This document shows positions 26,679 to 35,733 of a stretch of DNA of 64,000 nt, one piece after another (position 1 is the first letter of the stretch; the number at the start of each line of letters is the position of its first letter). The notes under the pieces were generated by a model that did no database searches, was not told where the DNA came from, and was given only the letters and a program-made list of their open reading frames with translations. Position numbers and translations under genes: made by a program. This stretch comes from VRUE01 sp963712595 (GTDB lineage: Bacteria; Actinomycetota; Thermoleophilia; Solirubrobacterales; 70-9): NCBI GenBank assembly GCA_963712595.1, contig CAVQIM010000001.1, positions 744,001-808,000 on the forward strand, in the 5' to 3' direction.

Positions 26679-28567
26679 CAGCCCGTCCGGTTGAGTTGCT
26701 CGTGGATCTCCCGGGCCACCTTGCCAGGGACGCCGGGCACCATTTCCAGTTCCTCGCGACTGGCCGCCACGAACCGCTCTGGTGAGCCGAAGTGCTGGAG
26801 GAGAGCGCGCTTGCGAACGGGGCCGACGCCCTTCAGCTCGTCGAGCACCGAACCGGTCATCGCCCGGTCGCGACGGCCGCGGTGGTGCTCGATCGCGAAG
26901 CGGTGCGCCTCGTCGCGCACTCGCTGCAGCAGCTGCGAGGCCTCGGACTCGGCAGGCAGGTCGATCGGCGCCGCGCGGTCGGGAACGTAGACCTCCTCCA
27001 ACCGCTTGGCGAGGCCGATCACGGTGACGCCGCGCTCGACGAAGGGCCGCAGCACCCGCATCCCGGCCGAGAGCTGCCCTTTGCCGCCGTCGATCACGAC
27101 CAGCGAGGGCAGCGAGGCGAAGCTCCCGTCGCGTTTGCCGTCGTGGGGAGAGAGGTCGACCTGTTCGAGATAGCGGTTCATGCGGCGTCCCAACACCTCT
27201 TCCATCGAGGCGAAGTCGTCGGGACCTGACCGCTGCACGCCATCGCCCCGCACCCGGAAGCGCCTGTAATCGGACTTCTTCGTCGCACCCCCCTCGAACA
27301 CCACCATCGAGGCAACGGTGTGCTCGCCGCCGAGGTTGGAGATGTCGAAGCCCTCGATCCGCACCGGCAGCTCCTGCATGCCGAGCGCCTCGCGCAGGTC
27401 GGCGAGCGACTCGACCCGGCGCTGGCGGCGGTGCTCGCGACGCAGCCTGTCCTGGTCGAGGGCAAGGCGGGCGTTGCGCTCGGCCAGCTCGCGCAGCCGC
27501 CGCTTGTCGCCGCGCTCGGCCACCCGCACCTCGACCGTTCCACCGCGGCGCTCGCCCAGCGCCGCCTCCAGCACCTCGACCCGGTCGCGCAAGTAGGGGC
27601 CGACGACGATCGTGCGCGGCACCGCCGGCGAGGCCGAGTAGTACTGGCCGACGAACTCCTCCGCCACCTCGGCAAGGTCACGCTCCGCCTGGTTGTCGAG
27701 GTAGAAGCTCTGGCGCTCGGCGAGGATGCCGTCCCGTACCTGGAACACCTGCGCGTTGGCGTCGGCCCCCTCGGCGGCGACGCCGATCAGGTCGGCGGTA
27801 CCGACCGAGCCGCCGGCAACCCGCTGGCGCTCGAACAGCGACTGGATCGCCTTCAGCCGATCGCGATGCAGGGCGGCGCGCTCGAACTCGCGCGCCACCG
27901 CGGCCGCCTCCATCTTGCCCAGCTCCTCGGCCTCTACCTGGCGGTAGCGGCCGGAGAGGAAATCGACGATCGCGTCGACGTTGTGCCGGTACTCCCCCTG
28001 GCTGACGTAGCCGACACAGGGCGCCCCGCAGCGCTTGATGAAGTAGTCGAGGCAGGGGCTGCCGGAGCGCCGGCCCGGCTCCGCCCCCTCACAGGTGCGG
28101 AACTGGAACAGCTTGCCGAGCAGGTCGAGGGTCTCCCGCACCCGCTTGGCGCTGGAGAAGGGACCGAAGTAGGCGCGGCCGGGGCGGTGCTTCTCGCGGG
28201 TGAAGTAGACGCGCGGGTAGTCCTCGTCGAGGCTGACGCAGACGTAGGGGTAGGACTTGTCGTCGCGCAGGCGGATGTTGAAGCGCGGCCGGTGGCGCTT
28301 GATGAAGCTCTGCTCGGCGAGCAGCGCCTCGGCCTCGGTCGAGGTGACGAGGCACTCGATGCGATCGACGCGCGAGGTCAGCCGCGTCTCGCCGCCGGAG
28401 AAGTGCGAGGCGACCCGCTTGCGGATCGAGCGCGCCTTGCCGACGTAGATGATCTCGCCGTCGCCGGCATGGAAGAGGTAGACGCCGGGGGAATCCGGCA
28501 GCTCGCGACGTTGCTGCGCGATCCTCTCCGCGCGCGAATCCCCCGCCTTGTCACCGCTGTCGGCCAC
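26678..28567 (-). CDS. uvrC: Excinuclease ABC subunit C
   Basis: The 629-residue nucleotide excision nuclease has the GIY-YIG domain (SPGVYLFHAGDGEIIYVGKA), a UVR motif region, the RNase H-like endonuclease domain (RIEGFDISNLGGEHTVASMVVF and LVVIDGGKGQL) and two C-terminal helix-hairpin-helix motifs (LDELKGVGPVRKRALL, LEMVPGVPGKVAREI). The GTG at 28567 is chosen because TACTCT lies 7 nt before it. Longer frames run into the divergent hydratase gene. Confidence 0.96.
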   Translation of the reverse strand: MADSGDKAGDSRAERIAQQRRELPDSPGVYLFHAGDGEIIYVGKARSIRKRVASHFSGGETRLTSRVDRIECLVTSTEAEALLAEQSFIKRHRPRFNIRLRDDKSYPYVCVSLDEDYPRVYFTREKHRPGRAYFGPFSSAKRVRETLDLLGKLFQFRTCEGAEPGRRSGSPCLDYFIKRCGAPCVGYVSQGEYRHNVDAIVDFLSGRYRQVEAEELGKMEAAAVAREFERAALHRDRLKAIQSLFERQRVAGGSVGTADLIGVAAEGADANAQVFQVRDGILAERQSFYLDNQAERDLAEVAEEFVGQYYSASPAVPRTIVVGPYLRDRVEVLEAALGERRGGTVEVRVAERGDKRRLRELAERNARLALDQDRLRREHRRQRRVESLADLREALGMQELPVRIEGFDISNLGGEHTVASMVVFEGGATKKSDYRRFRVRGDGVQRSGPDDFASMEEVLGRRMNRYLEQVDLSPHDGKRDGSFASLPSLVVIDGGKGQLSAGMRVLRPFVERGVTVIGLAKRLEEVYVPDRAAPIDLPAESEASQLLQRVRDEAHRFAIEHHRGRRDRAMTGSVLDELKGVGPVRKRALLQHFGSPERFVAASREELEMVPGVPGKVAREIHEQLNRTG

Positions 28568-28637
28568 GGAGCAAAGAGTAGGCTCCTGGCCACCCGGCCA
28601 AAAGCCACCCGGCCCAAGATCAGACACGGAGAGTGAG

Positions 28638-29477
28638 ATGACGACCGAGACCCCAGAGGCCCTGAGCAGCAGCGCGCCCGAGCTGAACACGCTGCGGATC
28701 GAGATCGACGGCGAGATCGGCACTCTGACGCTCGACCGGCCCGATGCCTTCAACGCGATGAGCCCGGAGATGATCGGCGAGCTGACCGTCGCCTTCGCCT
28801 GGCTCGCCGACCGGGCGCCGCTGCGGGCGCTGATCGTGACCGGAGCCGGCAAGGCGTTCTGCGCCGGCGGCGACGTCAACTGGTTCCAACAGGGCGTCAG
28901 CAGCGAGGAGATCGACCTCCCTTCCGAGGTGAGGCGCGGCGCCGAGGCACTGCATGCGGCGATCGTCGACCTGCGGCGGATCCCCTACCCGGTGATCGCC
29001 GCCGTCAACGGGCCGGCCGCCGGCGCCGGCTTCTCGCTGGCGCTCGCCTGCGATGTAAGGATCTCCTCCGAGGCCGCCTTCTTCGCCTGCGCCTACGGCC
29101 GCATCGGGGCCTCCCCCGACGGCGGCATGACCTACTTCCTGCCGCGCGTCGTGGGGCCGAGCCGGGCGCTGGAAATCCTCCTCAACGATCCCAACATGAC
29201 GCCCCAGGACGCCCTCGCCGAGCGCATCGTCGCCGAGGTCGTCGCGCCCGAGGAGCTGATGGACCGCGCCCGCGCCAAGGCGGAGAAGCTGGCGGCGAAG
29301 GCGCCCCATTACGTTCGGATGGCGAAGCTGCTCTGCGGCCAGAGCATCGAGAACAGCCTCACCGAGCACCTGCAGCTGGAGCGGCACGGCATCGCCGACA
29401 GCATGGCCACCGAGGACCTCCGCAACGGGGTGGAGGCGTTCTTCGGCGGTGGCACGCCCGAGTTCAAGGGTCTCTGA
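28638..29477 (+). CDS. Enoyl-CoA hydratase/isomerase family protein
   Basis: The 279-residue crotonase-fold protein has the oxyanion-hole segments GAGKAFCAGGDVNWF and NGPAAGAGFSLALACDVRI, and the FACAYGRIGASPDGGMTYFLPR stretch with Pro-Asp at the position that in isomerases carries an acidic residue instead of the second hydratase Glu. It probably acts in fatty or aromatic acyl-CoA breakdown. GGAGAG precedes the ATG. Hydratase versus isomerase cannot be settled. Confidence 0.92.
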   Translation: MTTETPEALSSSAPELNTLRIEIDGEIGTLTLDRPDAFNAMSPEMIGELTVAFAWLADRAPLRALIVTGAGKAFCAGGDVNWFQQGVSSEEIDLPSEVRRGAEALHAAIVDLRRIPYPVIAAVNGPAAGAGFSLALACDVRISSEAAFFACAYGRIGASPDGGMTYFLPRVVGPSRALEILLNDPNMTPQDALAERIVAEVVAPEELMDRARAKAEKLAAKAPHYVRMAKLLCGQSIENSLTEHLQLERHGIADSMATEDLRNGVEAFFGGGTPEFKGL

Positions 29478-29553
29478 ACGACCACTCCGGCTGATCCGTA
29501 TGCAGTTACAGTCCGTTGAGCATTCTTCCCCCAGCAGGAAAGGATTCCCCGCC

Positions 29554-30018
29554 ATGAAGAAGGTTGCCGCGCTCCTAGCCCTTGCCCTCGCAGCGCTCGC
29601 CCTCGTCGCCTGCGGAAGCAGCGACGACGACTCGACCACCACCACGACCACTAGCGGCGGCGCAGAATCCACCAACGGCGGCGCGACAGGCGGCGCGGGA
29701 GCCAAGGAAGAATCCAGCGGCGGCGGCTCCGCCTCGACCCTCAAATTCGAGGCCGATCCGAACGGCCAGCTCGCCTTCACTACGACCAGCGCGAGCACCA
29801 AGGCTGGCAACGTCACGATCGACTTCGACAACCCGCAGTCGCTCCCCCACGACGTGAAGATCGAATCCGCCAGCGGCGAAGAAATCGGCGGCACCGAAAC
29901 GATCGCCGACGGCTCCGACTCGGCCACGGTCGACCTCGAACCGGGCACCTACACCTTCTACTGCTCGGTCCCCGGCCACCGCGAAGCGGGCATGGAAGGG
30001 ACCCTGACAGTCAAATAG
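29554..30018 (+). CDS. Cupredoxin-like blue-copper lipoprotein
   Basis: The 154-residue protein has a lipoprotein signal peptide (LLALALAALALVAC), a Thr/Gly/Ser/Glu linker and a cupredoxin domain. The type 1 copper ligands are in place: His in SLPHDVKI, then Cys, His and Met in FYCSVPGHREAGMEG. It may shuttle electrons at the outer face of the membrane, or store copper. Its partner is unknown. Confidence 0.9.
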   Translation: MKKVAALLALALAALALVACGSSDDDSTTTTTTSGGAESTNGGATGGAGAKEESSGGGSASTLKFEADPNGQLAFTTTSASTKAGNVTIDFDNPQSLPHDVKIESASGEEIGGTETIADGSDSATVDLEPGTYTFYCSVPGHREAGMEGTLTVK

Positions 30019-30028
30019 GGCCGATTCC

Positions 30029-30053
30029 GGCGCCCGTCACGATGGCGGGCGCC
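30029..30053. terminator. Bidirectional hairpin terminator candidate
   Basis: GGCGCCCGTCA pairs with TGGCGGGCGCC around a 3-nt loop between convergent genes. No T-run follows on either strand, so it would be an I-shaped actinobacterial terminator. Confidence 0.55.
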
Positions 30054-30064
30054 ATCGGTGCGGG

Positions 30065-30943
30065 TCAGTTGCTAGCCAACGGAGTCCAGCGATCCGAGGC
30101 GAAGGGCACTGACGCTGCGCGCACCGCCGCCAAGCCCTCCAGGGCGATCTCGCTCGTTTCCTCGAAGATCGCGCGCACCAGCATCTCCGCGTTTGCCCCA
30201 GGCCCAAGCGCAAGCGCGGCAGCAGCATCGAGCAGCTGCTCCTGCGTGGCCGCCTCGGCGGTCCGTCCGGTAGCTGGGATCGCCGCAAGCGCGATCGGGC
30301 GTCGATCGACGCAGAAGGCGCCAAAGCGCGACACGAAGACGACGACCTCGTCGAAGCTCTTCCCGCTCTCGTCGACGTCGAAGCGCGTCCGCAGCTTGCC
30401 CAACCGGTAAGTGAGCTCCGACCAGGTGAGCTGGGTGAACTGGGTCGGGGTGACCCAGAGCACCGTCGCGCAGACCTCGGTTCGCGGGCTCGGGAACAGC
30501 GTGGCCGGCATCGAGCCGTAGAGCGTGGGCTGCGCCGCCACACCCACGTCGAAATCGTGCAGGCGGCCGGTCAGCGCCAGCACCGCACGGTCGTCCTCGT
30601 CGGGAAAGTGAGCGAACTTCCGCTCGAGCGTTTCCGGAGCGGCGTTGGACCCGATCGCAAGCAACGGCAACCTGCCACTGGCATCGGAGAGGAACTCCGC
30701 GAAGGCCCGCTTTCGCTCTGCCGTGCTCAGATCCTCGAGCAGCTGCACACCCGAGGCAGTCAGCAGATATGACCCACGGGGCCGGGCCCAGGGGTATCCG
30801 ATCGCTCGTTCGAACAAGGCGTGCTCGTAGCTGCGCGGCGGCAGCTTGGCGAGCAGTGCTCGCATGTACTCCTCGAACTGGCGATCATCCATAGCGAGGC
30901 GATCGAGCAGCTCTTGCTCACCGATCGGCGGCCACTCGGACAC
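30065..30943 (-). CDS. Hypothetical protein, possible gamma-glutamylcyclotransferase-like fold
   Basis: The 292-residue soluble protein is not recognised with certainty. The middle contains LLAIGSNAAPETLERKF and QPTLYGSMPATLFPSP, which recall the 'YGSN' substrate loop of GGCT-like proteins, but the match is weak and lacks the usual glutamate context. The N-terminal 90 residues are helical. It is followed by no operon partner. The VOC gene upstream on the same strand ends 9 bp before its start. Confidence 0.6.
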   Translation of the reverse strand: MSEWPPIGEQELLDRLAMDDRQFEEYMRALLAKLPPRSYEHALFERAIGYPWARPRGSYLLTASGVQLLEDLSTAERKRAFAEFLSDASGRLPLLAIGSNAAPETLERKFAHFPDEDDRAVLALTGRLHDFDVGVAAQPTLYGSMPATLFPSPRTEVCATVLWVTPTQFTQLTWSELTYRLGKLRTRFDVDESGKSFDEVVVFVSRFGAFCVDRRPIALAAIPATGRTAEAATQEQLLDAAAALALGPGANAEMLVRAIFEETSEIALEGLAAVRAASVPFASDRWTPLASN

Positions 30944-30952
30944 GGATTCAAC

Positions 30953-31600
30953 CTACCGCCGAGGCGGAGTGATCAGCGCTACCGGCACCGTGAGCCCAGC
31001 CGAGCGGCGAAGGGTGGCGATGCGGCGTCCGGGCTGGACCGCCGGACGGACCTCGCTGACGTGCTCGCCGAGCTCCGCCACGGTCGCGTCCAAGTCCGGG
31101 GCGACGAAGGCAAGCCCCCAGAAGAAGGCGGGCCGATCGCCTCCCTTGCGCTCGGTCGCCTCCGGGGGCTCCTGCACGACCTCGAGGATGGTCGCGCCGA
31201 GGCGGAAGAACGCCTGCCGCGGCGCCCCCGCGGGCGTCGGCTCCTCGCGGATGCGACGCAGGTCGAGACCGGCGCCCTGCAGAACTGCGACGGTCCGATC
31301 GAGCTCCGGCGTGATGGCGACGACGTGATCGAGCGCGGTGATGCCGTTGGAGTGGACCGCATGTTCGGCTGGCAGCTGGCGAACCGACGTCGTCGTCGAG
31401 AGCCCGTCCAGATCGGCTGCCTCGACCTCGCGCACCGACCAGCCGGTCAGCCCCTTGCCGGCATCGGATCCAGCCAGGCGAATCCGCACCTCGCCGACGA
31501 CACAGGTGTCGCCCTCGACCTCGAACCCGAGCGCCGACCAAGCGTCCGGCGCATCCGCGACCGTCAGCTCATCGATCGTCGGAGCGATGCGGGCCGCCAC
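30953..31600 (-). CDS. VOC-domain (glyoxalase-like) protein
   Basis: The 215-residue protein has a weak N-terminal half and a clear C-terminal VOC unit: ALDHVVAITPELDRTVAVLQGAGL, GATILEVVQ, then FFWGLAFVAPDLDATVAELGEH. The first metal His (DHVV) and the Glu of ILEVV are present. It may bind a small hydrophobic ligand or catalyse an isomerase or dioxygenase reaction. It lies 9 bp from the following hypothetical gene, so the two are probably cotranscribed. Confidence 0.75.
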   Translation of the reverse strand: MAARIAPTIDELTVADAPDAWSALGFEVEGDTCVVGEVRIRLAGSDAGKGLTGWSVREVEAADLDGLSTTTSVRQLPAEHAVHSNGITALDHVVAITPELDRTVAVLQGAGLDLRRIREEPTPAGAPRQAFFRLGATILEVVQEPPEATERKGGDRPAFFWGLAFVAPDLDATVAELGEHVSEVRPAVQPGRRIATLRRSAGLTVPVALITPPRR

Positions 31601-31727
31601 TATCTTGCCCTGGAGGCGATGAGCCGATGACGGAGCAATTGCCCCCGACCTGCGCTGGATTTCCTTTGACCTGGGACACGCTGCACTATTTCAAGCGACG
31701 GCTTCCGACCTCGGGTAGACGCGCTTC

Positions 31728-32495
31728 GTGACCGAAGCTGCCTACGATCAGCTCGGGATCGGCTACGCAAACGCTCGCCGCACCGATCCGAGGATCGCGG
31801 CGAAGATCGGCGAGGCGCTTGGCGATGCGCGCAGCGTCCTCAATGTCGGGGCCGGCACCGGCTCCTACGAGCCGGCTGGTCGCGAGGTGACAGCTGTCGA
31901 GCCATCCGCCGGGATGATCTCCCAGCGACCCGTCGGCGCCGCACCGGTCGTGCAAGTCAGCGCCGAGGCCCTGCCCTTCGAGAACAACAGCTTCGATGCC
32001 GTGATGGCGGTCATCTCCGACCACCATTGGCGCGACCGACGGGCGGGCCTGCGCGAGATGGCTCGCGTCGCCCGCCGCCGCATTCTTCTCCTCAATGCCG
32101 ACCCGAGCCTCGCTATGGAGTTCTGGCTCACACGGGACTACCTCACCGGCTTCGCCGACCTGATCCCCGAGCAATACCGGCAAAAGGGCCAGTGGCGCGC
32201 AGAGCTGGAGGCCGTCCTGGGGGAAGTCGAAGTGCAGCCGGTTCCTGTCCCCCACGACTGTCTCGACGGCTTCTACCAAGCGTATTGGCGTCGCCCGAGC
32301 GCCTATTGCGACAAACGTGTCAGGCGCAGTATCTCGGTCTTTCACCGCCTGCCCGAGGCTGAAGTCGCCGACGCGATGGAGCGACTTCGACAAGACCTGG
32401 ACAGCGGAGCATGGAACGAGCGCAATGCCCGGCTGCTCAGCCTGTCCGAGCTTGACGTCGGCCTGCGCTTGGTGACTGCCAAGCCGAGCGGATGA
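31728..32495 (+). CDS. SAM-dependent methyltransferase (class I)
   Basis: The 255-residue enzyme carries the SAM-binding loop VLNVGAGTGSYEP, acidic residue after strand 2 (VTAVEPS), and the UbiE/Methyltransf_11 pattern ALPFENNSFDAVMAVISDHHWRDRRAGLREMARV. The GTG at 31728 is preceded by TAGACG 6 nt upstream. The acceptor is unknown. Upstream on the other strand is the VOC gene. Confidence 0.87.
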   Translation: MTEAAYDQLGIGYANARRTDPRIAAKIGEALGDARSVLNVGAGTGSYEPAGREVTAVEPSAGMISQRPVGAAPVVQVSAEALPFENNSFDAVMAVISDHHWRDRRAGLREMARVARRRILLLNADPSLAMEFWLTRDYLTGFADLIPEQYRQKGQWRAELEAVLGEVEVQPVPVPHDCLDGFYQAYWRRPSAYCDKRVRRSISVFHRLPEAEVADAMERLRQDLDSGAWNERNARLLSLSELDVGLRLVTAKPSG

Positions 32496-32507
32496 GCGCA
32501 TCGTTCG

Positions 32508-32831
32508 ATGCGCGAACCGGCAAGCGACGGCCCTGCGCCGTCGCAAATCGACTTCTTCGAGGTGACTGGCGCCTTCGAGATCCCGCTACACGTAATGCGG
32601 CTCGTCGCCGATGCGGTGATCGGCGGGCTGATGCGGGTCCAACTCGACACCGGCGTCCCGGTCATCTCGGCCGTCCTCACTCCGCACCACTTTCACTAGC
32701 ACGAGACCCATCGCGCCTTCTTCTTCGAGCACCTTGAAACAAAGGGGACCGAGGCCGCGCGAGCTTGCGCTCGCACGATTGACGCTCTCGAGCTGCCGAC
32801 TGTCAGCCAGCGGGCGCCATCACGCGGGTGA
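32508..32831 (+). pseudogene. Remnant of lumazine synthase (RibH2-type)
   Basis: The frame reads EVTGAFEIPLHVMRLV, then AVIGGLMRVQLDTGVPVISAVLTPHHFH, an in-frame TAG at 32697, and after it HETHRAFFFEHLETKGTEAARAC. This order is that of type II 6,7-dimethyl-8-ribityllumazine synthase, in which the stretch reads 'TPHHFHEHxxH'. The first about 40-50 residues and the about 25-residue segment before 'GLMRVQ' are missing, and a GAG-to-TAG change explains the stop. The 3' end overlaps the maoC gene. It is therefore a decayed copy, not a working enzyme. Confidence 0.75.
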
Positions 32832-33276
32832 CGCTGTCACCGACGAAGCACGGCTTCTCGTTGCCCTCGACCTCGAGGGTGAAGCGGGTGACGACCTCGT
32901 ACCAGCCGCCACCCTTCTCGTCGATCGAGACGACCTCGGCGCGGCCGCGGACGCGGGCGTCGACCGGGACCGGAGCGGGGAAACGGATCTTGTTCCAGCC
33001 GTAGTTGACGCCCAAGGCGAAGCCGGTGGAGGAGATCAGGTCTTTGCGGAAGCCGTCGACCAGGGAGAGGGTCAGGTTGCCGTGGGCGATCGTGGTGCCG
33101 AAGGGGCTCTCAGCCTTGGCCCGATCGACGTCGACGTGGATCCACTGGTCATCGCCGGAGAGCGCTGCGAAGGAGTCGATGTCCTCCTGGGTGACGGTGC
33201 GCCACTCGCTCGGGCCGATCTCCTGCCCGAGCAGCGACTGCATTCCCTCGACGCCCTGTACCTCGACGGTTGCCAT
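32803..33276 (-). CDS. MaoC-like (R)-specific enoyl-CoA hydratase
   Basis: The 157-residue hot-dog protein has the hydratase-2 motif: VTQEDIDSFAALSGDDQWIHVDVDRAKAESPFGTTIAHGNLTLSL, with the catalytic Asp and His (D...H in GDDQWIHVD). It should hydrate trans-2-enoyl-CoA or act on a related thioester. A TAGACT box (33286-33291) lies 9 nt before the ATG and includes the RTX gene stop. Confidence 0.92.
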   Translation of the reverse strand: MATVEVQGVEGMQSLLGQEIGPSEWRTVTQEDIDSFAALSGDDQWIHVDVDRAKAESPFGTTIAHGNLTLSLVDGFRKDLISSTGFALGVNYGWNKIRFPAPVPVDARVRGRAEVVSIDEKGGGWYEVVTRFTLEVEGNEKPCFVGDSVTRVMAPAG

Positions 33277-33285
33277 TCGGCGGGC

Positions 33286-33291
33286 AGTCTA
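33286..33291 (-). promoter_or_regulatory. -10 box for the MaoC-like gene
   Basis: TAGACT on the minus strand stands 9 nt before the ATG at 33276. Its TAG is also the stop codon of the upstream RTX gene. Confidence 0.5.
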
Positions 33292-35664
33292 GATGCAGGG
33301 CGTCGAGCTGGCCGTGCCGCGCACGTAGGTTCTGCGATACCCGGAACCGTAGGTGATCGTGAGCCGGGTGTACCAGCGCTGCGAATTGCACGATTGAAGG
33401 CGGCTGGCCTTGACCTTTGCCCGTGCGCTGACGCCGGGAGAGCAGCAACCCCCCGAGACGGTGAGGTGGCCGAAGCCGATGCTGCGACGCGAGCCCCAGT
33501 GGCGCCAGTGCAGGCGATTGACGAGGCCGAGAGCGCCGACGGCGATGCGGCGCGGGCGTTCCGCGCAGCGCAGGTCGCGAGCCCCGACGCGGGGGAGGCA
33601 GGTGTGCCGAACAGCCGACTGGGACGGTGACTTTGGGTGGCTGCCGCGCGGCGGAGTGGGCTTGGCGTCTTTCGGCTGCGGGCTCGGAACGGCGGGCGGT
33701 TCCGGGGTTGGTTCGGTCGGCGGCGGCAGCTGCGTTTCGATGCGGAAGCTGTTGGGGTCGGCCTCCTGCACCCGCTCGCAATCGGGCGCCGCCGTATCGC
33801 CGATCGGCGGCCGATCGATCAACGCCGTATCGGCGCCTTCGCCGCACTCGATCGTCGGGTCGAAGTCGCCGGAGTTGGCCAGGATCGTGTCGTTGCCCGC
33901 TTCACTGAAGTAGGCGTCGCCGCCGGCCCAGCCGAGCAGCTGGTTGTTGCCGGCGCTGCCGTAGAAGACGTCAGCGGACGAGGTGCCCTCGAGATCCTCG
34001 ATCCCCTGCAGAGAATCGAACGACCCGCCCGTGCACGACGGTGCCCCTCCCGCCCCTGGTTTGCCGGCATCGCCGACGCCGATCCTCGCCTCCACGCCTT
34101 CCTTGAACTTTGCCCAGGAGGCGTTGTCTCGTTCGCTCCCGGCGCCGCCGTCCAGCAGGTCGCCGTCGCAGATCGAGTTCGAGAGGAAGAGATCGTTGCC
34201 GGCGCCGGCGAAGAGCTGATCGGCGCCACCGTTGTTGAGCAAGGCGTCGTCGCCGCCGTAGCCGTTGAGCGTGTCGGCGCCCGTGTCCGGGCCGTCGACC
34301 AAAACGTCTTCGCTGGCGTCGGCGCCGCTGAGCGCATCTCCCCCATTGCCGCCTGCGATCAGGATCGAGACGGACGCCGGGAACCCGCTGGTCTGAATGG
34401 TGTCGTTCCCACCGAGACCGGCCAGCATCATCGAATCGAGCGGCTTGGAGAGGGGGCAGAGAACCTGGCTGGGGCTCGGTGGATCGCAGCCGGCGACAGC
34501 CGATGCGCTGGCATCGAACGGTGCCCCAGAGGCGAGGGAGAAGGTGACGCTCGCCGGTGGTCCAGTCCCATATGTGACGGTGATCAGATCTGCCGCGCTG
34601 CTGCCGGACAGGTAGAGCTCCGCGTAGCGCGGATCCTCAGGCGCCATTTGCCCAACGCTGACTTTGCCGGCGTCGCGCAGGACCACGCCGCCTTTGTTGA
34701 CTCCCGACTCACAGCTCGCGCCCCCGGTCGGGTTGTCGCAGTGGTCGCTGCCGGGGCCTCCATCGAGCGCGTTGGCGCCGCTTCCTCCGTCGAGATGGTC
34801 GCCGTCAGCACCACCGTGAAGGGTGTCGTTTCCTCCGCCGCCGAGGATCACGTCGCCCCCACCCCCTCCGTAGATCGTCTCGGCCTTTTCGCCACCGACG
34901 ATGTAGTCGGAAAAGGGCGTCCCGATCACGGCCTCGAACGCCGTGCCTTCGACACTGTCGACCCCGCCTCCGAGGGGGGCGACGCCGTCGTCGGCGACCG
35001 TCCCACCGAGGTCGAGGAAAACACCTCGCTCTGCACCCACCCCGGGAAGGTTGGGAACGGCGGAGAAGTCTGGGTATGCCTGGTTGTTGGGGAAGCCCGG
35101 GGTTACGCCGGTCGAGAAGCTGAGCGTGTCGTTGCCGCCGCCACCGCTGTCGAGGATGGTGTCGATCGTGGCGTCGCCGCGAACGTAGTCATCGCCCACC
35201 TCGCCGTCGAGCGAGTCGGCGCCAAAGCCCCCGGAGAGCCGGTCGTTGCCCGTCCCTCCCTTCAGCAGGTCATCGCCGATCCCGCCGAAGAGCTGATCGT
35301 TGCCTTCGCCACCGAAGAGGCGGTCGTTGCCGCGCTCGCCATAGACAACATCGTCGCCCGGCCCGCCTTCGAAGGTCTGGCTGCCGACGCCGAGATGGCA
35401 GCCTTCGGGGCAGGACGCGCTGTTCGCAATCGGAGCGGCGACGATCGTGTCGTCTCCGCCACCCCCGGCCACGGCCTCGACCGTGGGCGGTGCGACGATC
35501 GTGTCGTCGCAGGGAGTGCCGAGAATCGTGCCGGCGACCGCCTGCGGGCCCTCGGCGCAGGTCGGAGCATTGCCTTCAGCCGCCGTAGCCTGCCCAGGCG
35601 ACACGAAAGCCGCGAGAAATATCGCAGCTCCAACCACGCGAAGGCCCAGGCATCCCTTCCCCAT
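33289..35664 (-). CDS. Exported RTX (hemolysin-type calcium-binding) repeat protein
   Basis: The 791-residue protein has a signal peptide (LRVVGAAIFLAAFVSPGQATA) and several blocks of Gly-Asp nonapeptides of the GGxGxDxLx type, for example GGPGDDVVYGERGNDRLFGG, GGIGDDLLKGGTGNDRLSGG and GGAGNDTLHG-like runs. These form Ca2+-loaded beta rolls. A Pro-rich spacer after about residue 645 is followed by a basic Cys-containing C-terminal domain (TCLPRVGARDLRCAERPRR ... SRLQSCNSQRWYT) that I do not recognise. Unlike classical RTX toxins it has a normal signal peptide, so no type I exporter is needed. The role may be adhesion or an extracellular matrix. Confidence 0.88.
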   Translation of the reverse strand: MGKGCLGLRVVGAAIFLAAFVSPGQATAAEGNAPTCAEGPQAVAGTILGTPCDDTIVAPPTVEAVAGGGGDDTIVAAPIANSASCPEGCHLGVGSQTFEGGPGDDVVYGERGNDRLFGGEGNDQLFGGIGDDLLKGGTGNDRLSGGFGADSLDGEVGDDYVRGDATIDTILDSGGGGNDTLSFSTGVTPGFPNNQAYPDFSAVPNLPGVGAERGVFLDLGGTVADDGVAPLGGGVDSVEGTAFEAVIGTPFSDYIVGGEKAETIYGGGGGDVILGGGGNDTLHGGADGDHLDGGSGANALDGGPGSDHCDNPTGGASCESGVNKGGVVLRDAGKVSVGQMAPEDPRYAELYLSGSSAADLITVTYGTGPPASVTFSLASGAPFDASASAVAGCDPPSPSQVLCPLSKPLDSMMLAGLGGNDTIQTSGFPASVSILIAGGNGGDALSGADASEDVLVDGPDTGADTLNGYGGDDALLNNGGADQLFAGAGNDLFLSNSICDGDLLDGGAGSERDNASWAKFKEGVEARIGVGDAGKPGAGGAPSCTGGSFDSLQGIEDLEGTSSADVFYGSAGNNQLLGWAGGDAYFSEAGNDTILANSGDFDPTIECGEGADTALIDRPPIGDTAAPDCERVQEADPNSFRIETQLPPPTEPTPEPPAVPSPQPKDAKPTPPRGSHPKSPSQSAVRHTCLPRVGARDLRCAERPRRIAVGALGLVNRLHWRHWGSRRSIGFGHLTVSGGCCSPGVSARAKVKASRLQSCNSQRWYTRLTITYGSGYRRTYVRGTASSTPCI

Positions 35665-35733
35665 CCATCCTGAATACCCGGCCTGGCGCCAAACGATGCG
35701 GTGCGAAGTGCGCGACAGCGCGGGCGCCGAAGG

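Noticed and set aside
28568..28879. 104-codon N-terminal extension of uvrC
   Set aside because: It lies antisense to the start of the enoyl-CoA hydratase gene, has Ser/Pro-rich composition and no homology. A -10 box precedes the GTG at 28567.
33289..35664. Regular repeats resembling a CRISPR array
   Set aside because: The periodicity is the 27-nt code of RTX nonapeptides. There are no identical direct repeats with unique spacers, and no cas genes.
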